A stretch of DNA of 64,000 nucleotides. Origin: Selaginella tamariscina. Its lineage: Eukaryota; Streptophyta; Lycopodiopsida; Selaginellales; Selaginellaceae. The notes under the pieces were generated by a model. That model ran no database searches, was not told the DNA's origin, and saw only the letters and a list, made by a program, of their open reading frames with translations. The translations under genes were made by a program, and so were the position numbers. The stretch covers positions 248,001-312,000 of the forward strand of contig PUQB01000004.1 of NCBI GenBank assembly GCA_003024785.1, written 5' to 3'. Shown in pieces: positions 21,119-33,959 of this stretch (within the stretch, counting starts at the first letter, position 1; every line of letters begins with the position of its first letter).

Positions 21119-23159
21119 ATGTCGCAACCAGGAATTGGGCACATGGGAGGAGCTGCCGGTCCCTTCGGTGACACCACTTCACAAAAGTATTTGTTGGGGG
21201 ATTAGCATGGGAGACGCAGCGCGATGCCATGCGTCGCTACTTTGAACAATTTGGAGAAATCCTCGAGGCGGTCGTGATACAGACAAAACACCGGGCGGTC
21301 CAAAGGATATGGCTTTGTAAGATGTTTGTTTTGTTGGGTTTTTGTTCTTATCCTATCCACAGGTGACCTTTCGTGATCCTGAAGCGGCTAGACGGGCCTG
21401 TGAGATCCTGCTCCCATTATCGATGGTAGACAAGCAAACTGCAATCTGGCATCGCTTGGTGCTCGAGCTCCCCGTCCTCCATTTACATATCCAGGTATGC
21501 GTCTCATATCTTGACTCTGTGGGTTCTATATGTTCCCATACAGGAGCCCGTTTCCGGCCTATGAGGCCAAGTGGTTCACCACCGCATCCAGGGACTCCGA
21601 CATATCCTGTTACTCCGTCGTTTCATCAGTTTGGTCTTACTATCAACCAGGATTTGCATATCCTCAGTATGGGTAAGAGTCCTTTATTACTATTTAGCAT
21701 TGTGCTGAGTATATGATTGTGGAATAAACAGGTACCCGTCCTATGTTCCAGACTATGCTTATCAGCAGGTATATTATACTTTAATGTCTTGTTTGTGACA
21801 GTAATTACAAGTGTTTTATTTCCTCCCTTGCAGGGATTGTATCCATTTGGTGGTCCCAGTATTCAGCATTTTATACTGGGCCGGGTACACCTACAGCTGT
21901 GTATTCGTACGGGGGATTGGGCCACCTTTGCCATCTGGGCCAGGTTACCCTCCACCACAGGGGTATGGAAACATGCAAGGACCGCAATTCATGCAGTATG
22001 GTGGAACTCTGCCCCTTCAGGCTCCCGTGCCTTCTTCAGGTACCACCATTTGTATTAGATAATATTTAGAACTTGCATTTATCTCTTTTAGTGTACTGTG
22101 GTACATGGTACAGAATCGCTTTTACTTGTTACACTATATTTATCCAGCAGTATACTGATTTTATCATAAAACATGTATTACTATTGTAGATAAGCAAGAC
22201 ACGTAGGTAACAGGGATTAGAATGCATATTAAACTGGACTGGTGTGTTTAAGTCTATGTTTAAATATTCTAATAGCAATCCCCGTGGTTCATTTATAGAC
22301 TAGTTCAAAGTTTAGGTCAATGAACTGTAATTAGTCCATAGAAACCGTATTTCCACGAGTTTGTTACATATAATATGGTATGTTTGCCTCATATATACAA
22401 TCATAGAAACCGTATTTTCCACGAGTTTGTTACATATAATATGGTTTGTTTGCCTCATATGTACAATGTCTTTGTTTTTATTAAATACATGCTTCGTACT
22501 ATAAAGCACATTACACACTAGTTTAAAGTGATCCCAAATTTGAGTTTGCACTTGTGTGCGTGTGTGTGTGCAATAATATATCTAACTCTTATTTCTTCGC
22601 TTTACAACCTGGAAATAGGTTTTTATAGTTTCTCATGATAGTGAACAATTATACGTTCATAGCGCAGTGCGTTACATACTTAGCATATTATATCCATAGC
22701 TATTGAAACTTCCTTGTCACGCATCTCAGAAGTGGGTTTGCTACTTACAGTGCGCGTGCGCCCCGTGTTTGTGTTGTATGTGTGTCTGTCTCCATGTACT
22801 CTATCCCTATCAATGATGAGGCTATGGCTGCTGAGCTTTCCCCTTTGTTCACATATCTTCAATTTTATGGTTTGCACTTAGAGTGTATATAATGAAGTGT
22901 TAACAATGTTGAACAATGCAGCGTTATCACCTGGACACTCCGGAGGGGGAGGATCAGGCCAGTTCTCTTTACCTTCGCCGTCGCAGCCGCAGCCTCAATT
23001 TTCACAAGCGGGAGGTTCGTGATTTAATAGATTTTTCAGCTGAGCACACACACATACATCGCATTTTGTGCAAGCAGTGAAACACCAACAACAACATCAG
23101 CATGGCCCTGGAGTAGGAGTTCGTCGTCTCCATGCTCAACTACTGCTTCTCCACAGTAA
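21119..23159 (+). CDS. RRM-domain RNA-binding protein (RBM24/38-like plant family)
   Basis: Single-RRM RNA-binding protein likely acting in mRNA processing or stability. Exons: 21119-21316, 21363-21494, 21544-21672, 21732-21778, 21834-22039, 22922-23014 and 23078-23159, about 296 codons. RNP2 KVFVGGLAWET and RNP1 KGYGFVTF are visible. They are followed by DPEAARRACEDP and a Pro/Gly/Tyr/Gln-rich low-complexity tail (YPSYVPDYAYQQ, GYPPPQGYGNMQGPQ), as in plant members. Missing bases break the frame at 21178-21179 (TTT to TT), near 21278, in the A-run 21285-21288, near 21404 (GG to G), and again in exons 3 and 5. When frames are followed through these points the protein matches the family closely. 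The 0.88-kb intron 22040-22921 holds a 65-bp tandem duplication. Confidence 0.85.
22337..22469. repeat. 65-bp tandem duplication in an RRM-gene intron
   Basis: CATAGAAACCGTATTT starts at 22337 and again at 22402, with near-identical sequence through TATAATATGG and TTTGCCTCATAT. It is non-coding. Confidence 0.9.
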
Positions 23160-23537
23160 TCCCAACACACACACACGATCGAGTATTACAGGTTTGGCAG
23201 GAGAAACACTGTGAAAATATAAAAAGAACAAAAAACATTTAAAAAATATGAAAATTAAAAAAGAAAAAAAAAACAAAGCCACAGGTTAGCGTAGAGTCCA
23301 TGGTTCAAAATTCTTTTTCCTTCTTCTTTTCTTATTATAATTCATTGTTCGTCGGCTGAATCCAAAATTTTGTGACACCCCATTTCCTCACCCTTAACTT
23401 GCATGTATATATAAGTGTGTTCATGCACATGTATTCACTTAATGATGCACGCATACACATAAAGATGTCTGAAAAGGTGCACGTACACATTAACGTGGTC
23501 AAATTAAATAAAGTGTGTCATATGCTAGACGTGCATT

Positions 23538-25153
23538 TCAAGTCATACACATGAGCGTGTGTTGTGTTTGAGTACGAAACTTCAGAAATGTTATTTGGAA
23601 TATTCTTATTTTTTTTTCTTTGTATATATTACGTATGATCACATAGAGCTGGCTAGCATCTTGTCCAGACTGCACAGCCCTCCCAGCAATCTCTTTTGCT
23701 TTATCAAACACATTATGGACACGACAACTATTAAGCAAAGTTGTCCATCCAAGTAGCTCGTTCTCCGGCAAACTCGTAAAAACCTCCTCGGCTTCACATA
23801 CCTTCCCAATCCTGCAGTATATCCATCACACAGTGCCAATGGTCCCCTGTTGGTTCCACACCGTGGTCGAGAATCATCGACCTGAAACACCTCAGTCCTT
23901 GTTTATAGAACCCTCTATAGCTACATGCCGTCAGTATGCTCACGAAGACACCGTTATCTGGACGTTCACCGTGCAGAAGCAGCTTGTGTAGAGCTTCAAA
24001 CGCCGCTTTCGTATGCCCATTGCAGGCGTACGAATGCAGTATTGCAGCCCACGAAACCAAGTCGTGGTCAGGCATCCGCTCGAACATCTCCCTCGCTTTT
24101 TCGATATGCCCTTCCCGGGCATACGCTTGAAACATTGCCGTCCACGTGGCTTCATCCCACAAGGGCAGCCTGTAGAACAAGCTCGAGGCGTGTACGAGAT
24201 AGCCCTTCTGGGCGTATCCAACTATCATAACAGTCCACGAGAGCAGGTTCCATTCAGGCATCCTATCGAATAACTCCTTGGCCTCCACAAGATCATCATT
24301 CTCAACGCACGCCTGGATCATAACAGTCCATGTTACAATATTAGGATCCGGCATTGTATTAAATAAAAGCATGGCTTGATCAAGACGCCCGTATTGGGCA
24401 TATGCATTTATCAATGCAGTCCATGCAACGACATTCTTTACAGGCATCCGATCGAAGACGCTTTGAGCGCCCTCCAGATGCCCGTTTTGTGAATATGCAG
24501 TGAGCATGGCAGTCCATGAAACCTCGTCTTTGTAAGACATGTTATCAAACATTCTCTGGGACTCCTCAAAATGCCCATATTGGGCATATGCCAAAGCCAT
24601 GGTAGTCCATGTCACTTCGTTCCTCTCCGGCATTCTATCGAAGAAGTCCTTAGCTTGGTGAAGCGTCTTGTTATCCCCGACAAAAGCGGCAAGCACTGCA
24701 TTGTGTGTAATTACATTTGGGTTTGGCATGCTGTTGAACAACCGCAACGCCTCACGGATCCCCATTCTGGGCATGTGCAGAAATGAAAGGTATTCCAAGA
24801 CGCGCTGCTTCTTTCCTGCATATTCTCAAATACATCCCTAGCCTCGTGCAGATGCCCGTTTCTGATGTATGCGTTCATCATGATGTTCCCCGAGAAAACA
24901 TTGGGATGTTCCAGGAAGAGTATACCTCAGTTGCATCCTCTAAGCTCCCACACTTACCGTACATCTCAATGAGCAGATTGTTCAGCAGCCGGTTCCGTCC
25001 AAATCCATTCTTCACAATCTCCGAGTGAACCTGTCTGCTTCCCAATACATCCCTGGCTTCGCCGGATGCTTTTATCCGGTTGCGAAATGAGTCCACGGCC
25101 GTCGTCCTCCATGCTTCGTAAGGAGTGCATCCTTCCGGGAGCGCACTAGACAT
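23538..25153 (-). CDS. Pentatricopeptide repeat (PPR) protein 1
   Basis: Organelle RNA-binding protein, probably in RNA processing or editing in chloroplast or mitochondrion. The gene is intronless. It starts with MSSALPEGCTPYEAW at 25153, then HSEIVKNGFGRNRLLNNLLIEMYGKCGSLEDA. Many short (31-residue) S-type PPR units follow, of the kind VVAWTALINAYAQYGRLDQA and LFDRMPEWNLLSWTVMIVGY. It closes with an E-motif-like LLGWTTLLNSCRVHNVFDKA and YVIIRNIY. One long uninterrupted frame covers 23794-24798. Frame changes occur near 24930, 24803, 24770 and 23810, each explained by one missing base. No DYW deaminase domain is seen. The C-terminal end past about 23620 is uncertain. Confidence 0.82.
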
Positions 25154-25627
25154 TGAGCCCAGTTAAGTACATATGACTTAATAATGTAAATTAGTGTTAT
25201 TACTAATTAAACTTAAATTTTATTTAATTTCTAAACCAAATCGATGATACTAAACTATATGTCATTTTTTATACCTATGATTCTTCAATATCACTGTCGA
25301 GCAAGCCAAATGCATATATGCAAATTTGCTATCACTCAAACTCAAGCATTTTCAGTACTGATGTCCACTTAATTAAATTCAATTAAAATGTTAAATCAAT
25401 AACATTAACTACAATCTTCAAATTAATTTAATTTAACATAATTGAATTTGGTACATTTTGATACTAGAATATTCGTATGGGAACTGTTAGGGTTAACTGT
25501 TGGAGAGATTCTTTTTACGTGTTACCCTCCAACGTTCGGTTGTTATACTGGTGCCACCTGTCCCGCACAAACGGTTTAACTGTTTGGGGAGAAATCGGCT
25601 GTTTCGTGCGGATACTTCACAACAACA
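25154..25627. other. Divergent intergenic region between PPR gene 1 and the Cys-rich gene
   Basis: AT-rich for about 290 bp, then less AT-rich towards the downstream start. No specific element was recognised. Confidence 0.5.
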
Positions 25628-26088
25628 ATGGTGATCATCTTCGATCGGCACAGACGTAGCAATGCAGAGGCGCACAGGGCTCTGATAAGGGTTGAAAGCT
25701 CAAGAGATTTGGATGACCAACAAGTGTCGTGTAAGGAGGCCGTGTGTAGCTGTTTCGGTGGTGTCACGGGTATTTGTGCTGCCTTCTGCTGCTGTCCCTT
25801 TGCGATTCTCCCGCTGGCGGGGTTCATATGTGTGAAGATACCCAACAGACTTGTGTCTAAGTTGAAGAGAAGGAAGAAGAAGAAGCCAAGCAAAGCGAGT
25901 AGGATGGGATCCTGGGAGAACAATGGGATTCTGGAGAGAACTCGTGGCCGAACCTTATGCTCTTTGATGATGTCGGCCAGATTCGTGGCCCGGATGAGGA
26001 TGGTTTTGTACATATTGGATTCGGAAAATGGGACTCGTGGAGGAGTGAAATGTCTGTCTCCGCTTGTGCAGGAACAGAGATTGATTGA
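25628..26088 (+). CDS. Small Cys-rich, membrane-associated hypothetical protein
   Basis: Single exon. It opens with MVIIFDRHRRSNAEA and VESSRDLDD, then a Cys-rich hydrophobic segment (CKEAVCSCFGGVTGICAAFC, CCPFAILPLAG) and a basic stretch (VKIPNRLVSKLKRRKKKK). This layout, with a Cys cluster, a hydrophobic turn and a KLP/KIP then Lys/Arg run, is seen in small plant proteins of unknown function. After about 25900 the acidic frame (DGILGEQWDSGENSWPNLML and FVHIGFGKWDSW, stop at 26086-26088) looks far more protein-like than the original frame. I infer one missing base between them. Function is unknown, and palmitoylation of the Cys cluster is only a possibility. Confidence 0.55.
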
Positions 26089-26229
26089 TCAATTTGTAAT
26101 CAATTTGTGTTTTAAATTACGAAGTTCTTTCCATGTGTGCGCGTTCTTCTACGCATTTTCGAATACTCTATCGTGCTTAACCACCATACCATGTTCACGA
26201 GATTTAAATATTATTACACTAGTTAATGT

Positions 26230-26751
26230 ACATTAATTCCTAGGGTTTCTTACCAGGTTTCGAAGGTCTGAGTGTTCTGTGCCTGAGGAGCGCCTCAGAA
26301 TCGAAGGTATGCACGCAAAGAAGCAGGAATCTGTATTGTAAATCGACCTTTGTGAGGTATTCGGTGCATTCTTTGTATTTTCCGAACTCGTTTACAGGGT
26401 TTCCGTCTCAAGATCCAGGTATTTTCTGCATTTTTCCTCTTCTATGTGTAAATATTCGGATTTTTCCAGGGTTTCTGATTGATTTTCATCAGTTTGAATG
26501 TGAAAATCCTCGTTTTGTTCTGTTTCCTGATCGGTTTTGTTCGTTCCGGCTCAAGATCCAGCTTTTAGGAGGTATTTTCTACATTTTACTCTTTCCGATA
26601 GATGGAATGTGAAAATCGGCTGAAGATCCAGCTCCTTCACTTGAGTGATCGAGTGTCAAGTGTTTTTGTCAAGATCCGCTTCTGTGAGGTATTTTGCCCA
26701 TTCCTTGCTTCTACCGATATCAATCTTGCTTTTCTACAGAGATTCTTTGAG
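26230..26751 (+). promoter_or_regulatory. Probable spliced 5' UTR of TRAPPC11 with imperfect internal repeats
   Basis: CAAGATCCAG or CAAGATCCGC occurs near 26411, 26552 and 26670 (with a GAAGATCCAG near 26624). Each is followed within a short distance by GAGGTATTTT(C/G). The phrases look like repeated leader/intron blocks in front of the TRAPPC11 start codon at 26752. Confidence 0.35.
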
Positions 26752-29700
26752 ATGGAAGAGTATCCAGACGAGTTGAGAACTCCTCCTGTGGCGCTAGTGG
26801 CGCTTGTGGGGATGCCGGAGCTGCACACACAGATCTCCAAGTCTCTCCATACAGAACAGCCGCCGATCAACACGCTTGCGCTCCCCGATTTTTCCAAGTT
26901 GCCTGTCATTGGTGGCAAGGAGAGACTTACCATAGACGCGCGCATTCCTCCGCCGTTGGGTATTCTCAAGGCGGATTGGCTTCATAAGCATCGAACGAGA
27001 GTTCCTGCTGTATTAGTCTTGCTGTTTGACAGAGAGCAGGTTAATGGGGATCCTGCACAATGGCTCCAAGTCTGTACACACATCGACAGCATCAAGTGAG
27101 TTACTTGCGTGAACCTATAACACACAATATATACACAGTTACACTTGTATACACCGGTTTGTCTATATATTCTAACAGCTCGGAATTCAACTATATATGA
27201 GTTCGTATACAAGATTATTAGGTTGGGTGTATTACGATACATTTGTGTATCTCTGTATATCTGTGTGTCACCTCATTAATGTGTGCAGGGATGTTATCCG
27301 TGGAAGGAACACAAAGCTCGTTGTCGCTATAGTTCAACCAACCCTTTATGGTATGTGCATATTATGCCAAGAGCATACCAAAAGGTAGTAATCTCGTCAA
27401 AATTGCTTTCTTAGGTGAAACCAACGATGATCGAATGACTGCACTCAGAAAACGTGCAGAGGTTGACTCCAAGAGCTGCCTCACGTTCATTTCTCATGAT
27501 CCAACCGAGTGGAAGCGGTCACTTGCAAGGTTCTACCTAGGATTCTTAGTATATCGCACCAATACGTACACGCTTATATACACACATTTGTATTTATATT
27601 AATTCAAGAAGACTTTAATCTATGTCGTTTTACATCCTGTACATCCAGGCTCGGAAGTGTCTTGGGAGAACTCTCAGGTGCTTACTACAAAGAAGAATCA
27701 CGCCGTGCAAAAGCTCGACTTGACAAGAAGAACTGGAGCTCAACTGATACTGCTGTCCGACTCAATTTCAAGGTATCACTTAGTTATTCATGCACGTAAT
27801 ATAAATCTTATAAGATGGTCGTGGTAAGGGCTACGCATGAAGAAACTGAGCTGATGTTATATCGTGTCATGTAGATGGGCTACTATTCGGAGTTTCGAAG
27901 AGATTGGACTGCTGCTCTACGGTTCTACGAAACAGCATATATTCTTCTGCAGGAGGTGCTGCATCTCTGCTATATTTAAGGTTGATTTCTGTTGTTGGTC
28001 TTGGTCACTATGCATCGAATCTCCATGGCTTTCCTTGAGTTACTGTTTGCTTATGCATCATACCATGTTTCTTTAGTTCCTCACCGGTTTTAGACTTCGT
28101 TTAGGTTCTAAACACGGCTCAAACGGTTCAGCGTGTTGTGGAGGTGAAAGCTGTTGCAGAGCAGCTGCATTTTAAAGGTCTCTACGTTGTTGCTACACAG
28201 TGGAAAGGAAACTGAAGCTGTCAAGTGGTTCAAGCAGCATATGGCTCGGTACAAGAGGTTTATAGGTCCTTCAGAAGGTGGCTTTCTACATCTTGGTTGG
28301 GTCAGCCACCAGTACCACGTTTTTGGGGATCTCTTAAAGACTAGTCAAACTACGGCTTCAGCTCCAACTGCTATATCCAGTTCGGGTATTTCTGAACGAG
28401 AATTATTTCCGGGTTTCTACTACCAGGTACTTTACTAAAGTGTGTGTGTGTGTGTGTGTTTAATACATATATGTATATATGTTATCTGTCCAATACGGGA
28501 AAGCTAGTCTGAATGAAGTTGACAGATTGCAGCTGCTTATATGACGGAACGACGGCTAAACTTCGAGAGGGCATTCGCAACGTTGAATCCTTCGATGATC
28601 CTGACGCAGTGGACATACTCGCCGGTGGTTCAGAAGAGATTGGACAACCACTGTACGTCGGACAAGTACCTCTTATCCTCAGTCGTCCTCCTGATCAACA
28701 AAGGTATGTGGATTTTCATAATTGGTTAAACTCCATATAGTCGACGTATAAATATACATACCATTACATACACAATCATCAAGCAGATTATGGATTACAT
28801 CCCAGTGGTAACTGACACATGTGTATAGGAAATTACTGCTGTATTTAAATAAACATACAAATATGAAACAGCAATTTGCCATATTTTTTCGTTATGCGAA
28901 TCTTTGTTTATGTGCGCTCTCACACTCTAATTACCCCATTTCTACCGCTGTTACTGCCATGTTGTATATTTGTTGTGTGCATGTGTGGGTGCTTGTATAG
29001 TTTCTTGTTATACTACACACGGATCATATTCATTGTATCCCCAACGTCTCTAACGCTGTGAACTTAGTTCTAACGTTTGTGATACTAATATTGTAATTTT
29101 GTATGAGTGTGTGTGGTGTTGTTCTCATGTTGTTCTACTTTAAACAGTCCTACCCCTGACGAATACTTGAGGCATGCGATATTGACGGAGAGGCAGTTCT
29201 CGCATACGTCTGCGGCAATTGATTTGCTTACAAAGGCCCACGAACAGTACAAGCTTATACAAGCTGCTCGAATGGTATACTTCATCAGAACCGAGATGGG
29301 CCGTGAGTACTTCTACGCAGGCGAGCACGAGAATGCGAGGAGGATGTTTGATAGCGTCGTTGGGATTTACAGAAAGGAGGATGGGTTTCTCTTCTTGCTG
29401 CGAGCCTGGGGTACTTGCGGGGATTCTTCTCGGCATCTTAGTCTTCTCAAGGAGTACGTTGAGTACAGTTTGGAACTGGCTGCTCTCCCTGACGAAGGTG
29501 GTAGGAGAACTAAGCAAAGAGTTGATGTGCACAATGATGTCATAGCAATACTGGAAGGAGCTCAAAGTAAGTTTTCGACATTTAAGAATTATTGCTTTAC
29601 TTGTCCTTTTGATATTTTCTGATTGTACATGCGAGTTGAGTATGCAACAATTCTGTTTTGTAGATAATCCCATTGCTTTAGAAATCGACCAAGTGAGTCC

Positions 29701-32700
29701 TCTCAGGGGCGTTCTTTCTATTTGTGTGGCTTTCCACGAGCAGGCGGTAAGAAAACCTGATTATTGTTGAGCTGTGATATACATGTGTAAAGCGAGCTTA
29801 TATGTAACTACCATTGTGTGTAGACCTTAAAGTGAAACACCTAAACGGACACGCACACACGCATATGTGACCGTTGTGTTTAGCTTCTTTTTCTTTTTCT
29901 TTTCATTTTAGTTATTCTCTGTTTAAAGCATTGGGTACCATTGTCTTTGTTAAGTTTATGTATCATTCCATATAACATAAATTCACTTTTGGTTGAATAA
30001 ACAGGTGAAACCTGGAGCATCAGCGAGCCTAACGATATCATTACTTACTCATTTACCGCTTCCACTCACGCTTACCGAGCTTGAAATTCAGTTCAATCAG
30101 GTATTAAACTTTTTTTTTTTTTTTTGGAATTCTACACACGCACTTCTATTTATAAATTTCTCTAATATGGATTTTCTGCAGTCTACTTGCAACCTCGTCT
30201 TGAGGCAGTCTGCTAATAACGATTTGCGCTTGGAGCCTAATCAATGGAAGAGACTGGAAGTCAACATCATTGCAGGTAATGTGAACGTCTTTATGAGATA
30301 GAACTGATCTTGGATGGAGAAAAGTCTTTAGACTGTTAACAAAGAGAGAGAGAAAAGCGAAGGAGAGAGGGAGGGGGGGAGAGAAAATTGTGCTTGTATC
30401 TATGTATAACTTTTTATTGTTTCTGGGCCAACAGGCAAAAGCGGGAAGCTGGACTGCTTGTCTGCTTTAGCATGTGTCGGTCCGAATGCCACCATTTTGT
30501 GTCAAGTCGAGAGCCCTGCATCTAGAGAACCGACGCACTATGGGGATTTGAACAAAAACTCGACAGCTTCCCTGTCAAGGATATATGCCTTGCATTCCTG
30601 GGTCAGAAGGCTATACAGGTACATGTATATTCATAATTGTAAGTATATGAGCGGTGCTGTTTTAGTAACAGGTCATTATATATATCTTACAGGTGGAAGA
30701 GCCGGAGGCTAAGGTTGAAATAAGGCTGGATTCAGGGGGTGTTGCTTTACTTGGTGAGACGTTTCCCGTTAAAATCCGGGTGAAATCTAGAGGCCACATT
30801 ATCGACAATGGTGAGCTGCAGGTGTCTCTTTCTGAAGTAACGACTTCAAATGATTTTGCTCCACCGACACCTGTTTCAAGCCATATAGGTATTCTATGTT
30901 AGTACTGTGTAAGAATGCATAATATATCATATACATATTATGGATATTTATTAAAGCATGATAATCGCAATGGTTGTACAGAAGAGATTCGACAATGTTT
31001 TTAATTTAGATAACGAATGTTTTCATCGTGTTGTACTTAATTAATAAACTATTATAGCTGCTGCCAAAGTATTATATGCGGCAAAACTAGAAACGGGAAA
31101 GGGGGAAGTTCTGCTATGGGAGGTTCAAGGATCAATAAAGGTTCCATACACTGCAGCAGAAGGAGAATGGAGCACTACGGTCTACATACGGTGGACAGAA
31201 GTTAGACCAGTATCCTTGCTAATTGCATTGGGCTACCGTACACAGGATGAAGAAGATTATCCGCTATGGGTTCATAGAGACTTCCACTTAAATTGTGAGG
31301 ATGGTTTGGGAATCAACTGCAGGTATCTGTCATGCCGTGCATATACGCATATATAGTCTGTCTGTCTGTCTGTCTCTCCTGTATATCTGCAAAGTATATT
31401 GCAGTGTATAACGGTACTGAATTTTTGTTCGACAATGCATATACATGATAGTAGTGATATATATATTCTTTAAAAGCACATAGCAAGAATAGCAGACTGG
31501 GATCGTTTATAGGACATACGTACTACATGTAAATACTAGGATCAATTGGATACACCTTAAGCATATATGCTAAACTGTATCCAAAATATACGGGCACAGA
31601 TATATAGTTTAAGTATTGTTTGCTTCACGCATGATGATTTTGGAAGATTTAGATTAAGCGTATGTATATTATATGCACGGAATTGCATCTCTACGCTTGT
31701 ATACAGGTAGCATTCGTAGATGTGCTCTCTTTTAGCTTTCGATCCATGTATTATACAGTACAATAATTTGTGTGGTGTATGCGTACAGAATAATCAACAG
31801 TATGAATCTACAGGTACATCGGGCCGTTTCAAAGGGACACATTCTTGCCAGCAAGCTTACATAAACAAGGCAAGACAGTGCTTCCATTGAACGAGACAAG
31901 CACGATGGTTGTGACGGCGAAAAACATCTCTTCACTTCCCGTTATGGTTTACCCTGTTGAAGTGGAGGAAAGGAACCCAGGAGCATGTCAAGTAGCACAT
32001 GTGAAGCAGTCTACGGAGGCCATGAAGCTGTTACCTGGCGAGGTATTGTATCTCAATTCTGGTTTTTTTTCCTGAAGTTAACTTGTCTTTCCTTCAGGTG
32101 TTCAATCAGATGCTAGCAGTTCGCCCGCTTTCTGCTTCCACTTCTCTGGATTTAGGTGTTCTGGCTCTCAAATGGGAAAGGGAAGAACATGAAACAAAAC
32201 ATGTAAGATTTACATATATACATATATTTTATCATTTTATATTATGAACTAAACACAACTTTAGGTATAGACGCAAAGCCAAACATGTTCATGATTTACT
32301 TCCAAAGTGTACATAAATATATAGTGTCTTCTGAATGCGTATAGATATATACGTAAATAGATCTACACACCCATATGTGTCGTGCATATCTACAACATGT
32401 ACACACGCAGACGCACAACACAGACACACACACACGCAACTTTGCAATATTCCAGGAGGTGCCAACGATTTCGACCATTAGCGATGTGATGAACTTGACA
32501 GGAGTAGGAGATCCAGTCAGTATTCTTCAGAGCATCACGACTACTCGTGTGGCCTTACCACTAGTGTCCGTCGAGAAAGGTCCTTTGATGGTATCCTTGC
32601 AACGTCCACCTTACGGTCTCCTGAGTGTTCCGTTCGCCCTCTCTTTCAAGATCGAGAATAAGACGAGCGCCGTTCAAGTAAGTATATTTAGTAGCTGATA

Positions 32701-33453
32701 TATATAGGACCTGATATATTAATTTCTTGTATACAAAAATGAAATGTGCATGGAGAAACAATCTTTTGACCATTATGGTCCTTTCGTGCAGATCTCTAAT
32801 AGATAATACGATAGAAATATGTACATGTGAGTCTTTTTGTTTTAATTACGAAATTCGTAGCATGTTTTACGTAAGTTCAAGAGTTTAAGCTCGTTACATA
32901 TCATTTTTAAAAGCTAAAATCTAGTAGAAGAGACCACGTAATCTTTCACCTTAGTACATCGGGTTAGTATTTAGTAACACCTGTCCGATATCGATATGTT
33001 TGTGTTATATATACATATATGTAATGTGTGTACATGTATCTGTATAATGGACTGTTTTGTACAGGAAGTGAAGTTTTCGCTTGTGGATGCACAGAGCTTT
33101 CTGGTATCGGGGGCTTCGAGGGGCCAAATCTCAATCCTGCCCGCATCTATGGACATGGTCTCACTCAAATTGGTGCCAATAGCTTGTGGAAAGCAACAGC
33201 TGCCACAGGTATGTACGTATATATGTACTGATACATATACGCATAACAAACACACACACACAAACACACAAACAGACACACACATATACACACATTTTTA
33301 CGATGTATCTGATTACCGCAGGTGATGCTTACATCAGTGCAGTATAATGCAAGTTATGAGCCTCCCCTTACAAGTGCCGAGCTCTATGTTTTCCCTTCGC
33401 AGCCGGAGTTGATACCTCAAGCTGATAGAGGTGATAATGTCTTGTTTTATTAG
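26752..33453 (+). CDS. TRAPPC11: TRAPP complex subunit 11 (TRAPPC11 / foie gras family)
   Basis: Tethering-complex subunit acting in ER-Golgi and TGN traffic. Nineteen coding exons: 26752-27095, 27289-27350, 27415-27539, 27649-27772, 27875-27955, 28105-28426, 28526-28703, 29148-29566, 29664-29746, 30005-30100, 30182-30274, 30435-30618, 30693-30888, 31058-31322, 31814-32042, 32098-32202, 32455-32677, 33065-33208 and 33322-33453, about 1130 codons, near the usual plant length. The start MEEYPDELRTPPVALVALVG, QWLQVC, ALRKRAEVDSK, YYSEFRRDWTAALRFYE (foie-gras domain), PLYVGQ, ISPLR-like VSPLRGVL, FNQSTCNLV (split between exons) and the C-terminal beta-rich part with CGKQQLPQ all match the family. 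Frame changes are seen at the A-run 28174-28176 (extra A), near 28585, a compensating pair near 29403-29425, and near 30590. Exons 14-19 are clean. Confidence 0.92.
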
Positions 33454-33787
33454 ACAAACCAAGTTTAATAAGCTACTTTACGCTAGCTAGCTTATGTGTA
33501 TGCAATAAATGATGCATGAAAATATAATAATATCTCCATCAAACAAATATTGCATTAGTACCCATGATAAATTATATTAGTAAAGTAGTGTGCGTATACA
33601 TACATATACACGAATATTATTTCTTATTTAATAATGAACAGAAGTTATATATATAAGTGCCTGTGCCATCCTTTACAGAACATGATAATGATATTTATGT
33701 GTATATAGATGGAAGCCGTTATCGATGAATTATATTAGTTTACAATATATTAAAATTACTGTAGAAACAGATGCGTACATATGACTT

Positions 33788-33858
33788 GCACTGCTGGTCT
33801 AGTGGTAGAATAGTTCCCTGCCACGGAACAGACCCGGGTTCGATTCCCGGGCAGTGCA
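33788..33858 (+). tRNA. tRNA-Gly (anticodon GCC)
   Basis: A 71-nt cloverleaf without intron. The acceptor stem GCACTGC pairs with GCAGTGC and is followed by discriminator A. The D-arm carries the A box TGGTCTAGTGG, the anticodon stem TTCC/GGAA encloses loop CTGCCAC (anticodon GCC), and the T-arm contains GGTTCGATTCC (B box). A TTTT pol III stop follows at 33860-33863. CCA is not encoded, as expected for a nuclear gene. It sits in the spacer between TRAPPC11 and importin-9. Confidence 0.97.
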
Positions 33859-33859
33859 G

Positions 33860-33863
33860 TTTT
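33860..33863 (+). terminator. RNA polymerase III T-run terminator of tRNA-Gly
   Basis: Four T residues start two bases after the discriminator base, the usual pol III termination signal. Confidence 0.8.
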
Positions 33864-33889
33864 AACATATATCTTTATTATTTTTTTAA

Positions 33890-33952
33890 TTATGGGTCTG
33901 TTTGGGTTAACACTTACGAAATTATGAGTCTGTTTGGGTTAACACTTACGAA
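33890..33952. repeat. 31-bp tandem duplication downstream of tRNA-Gly
   Basis: TCTGTTTGGGTTAACACTTA occurs twice in direct tandem, with flanking TTATGGG versus TTATGAG. Confidence 0.9.
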
Positions 33953-33959
33953 CTGTCAC

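Noticed and set aside
23639-24273. Several overlapping frames on both strands of the PPR 1 gene
   Set aside because: Only one strand shows the repeated PPR unit. The others are shadows.
33001-33325. Frames through the importin/TRAPPC11-region CA repeats
   Set aside because: They mix intron microsatellite with TRAPPC11 exon 18. The spliced exon 33065-33208 explains the conserved part.
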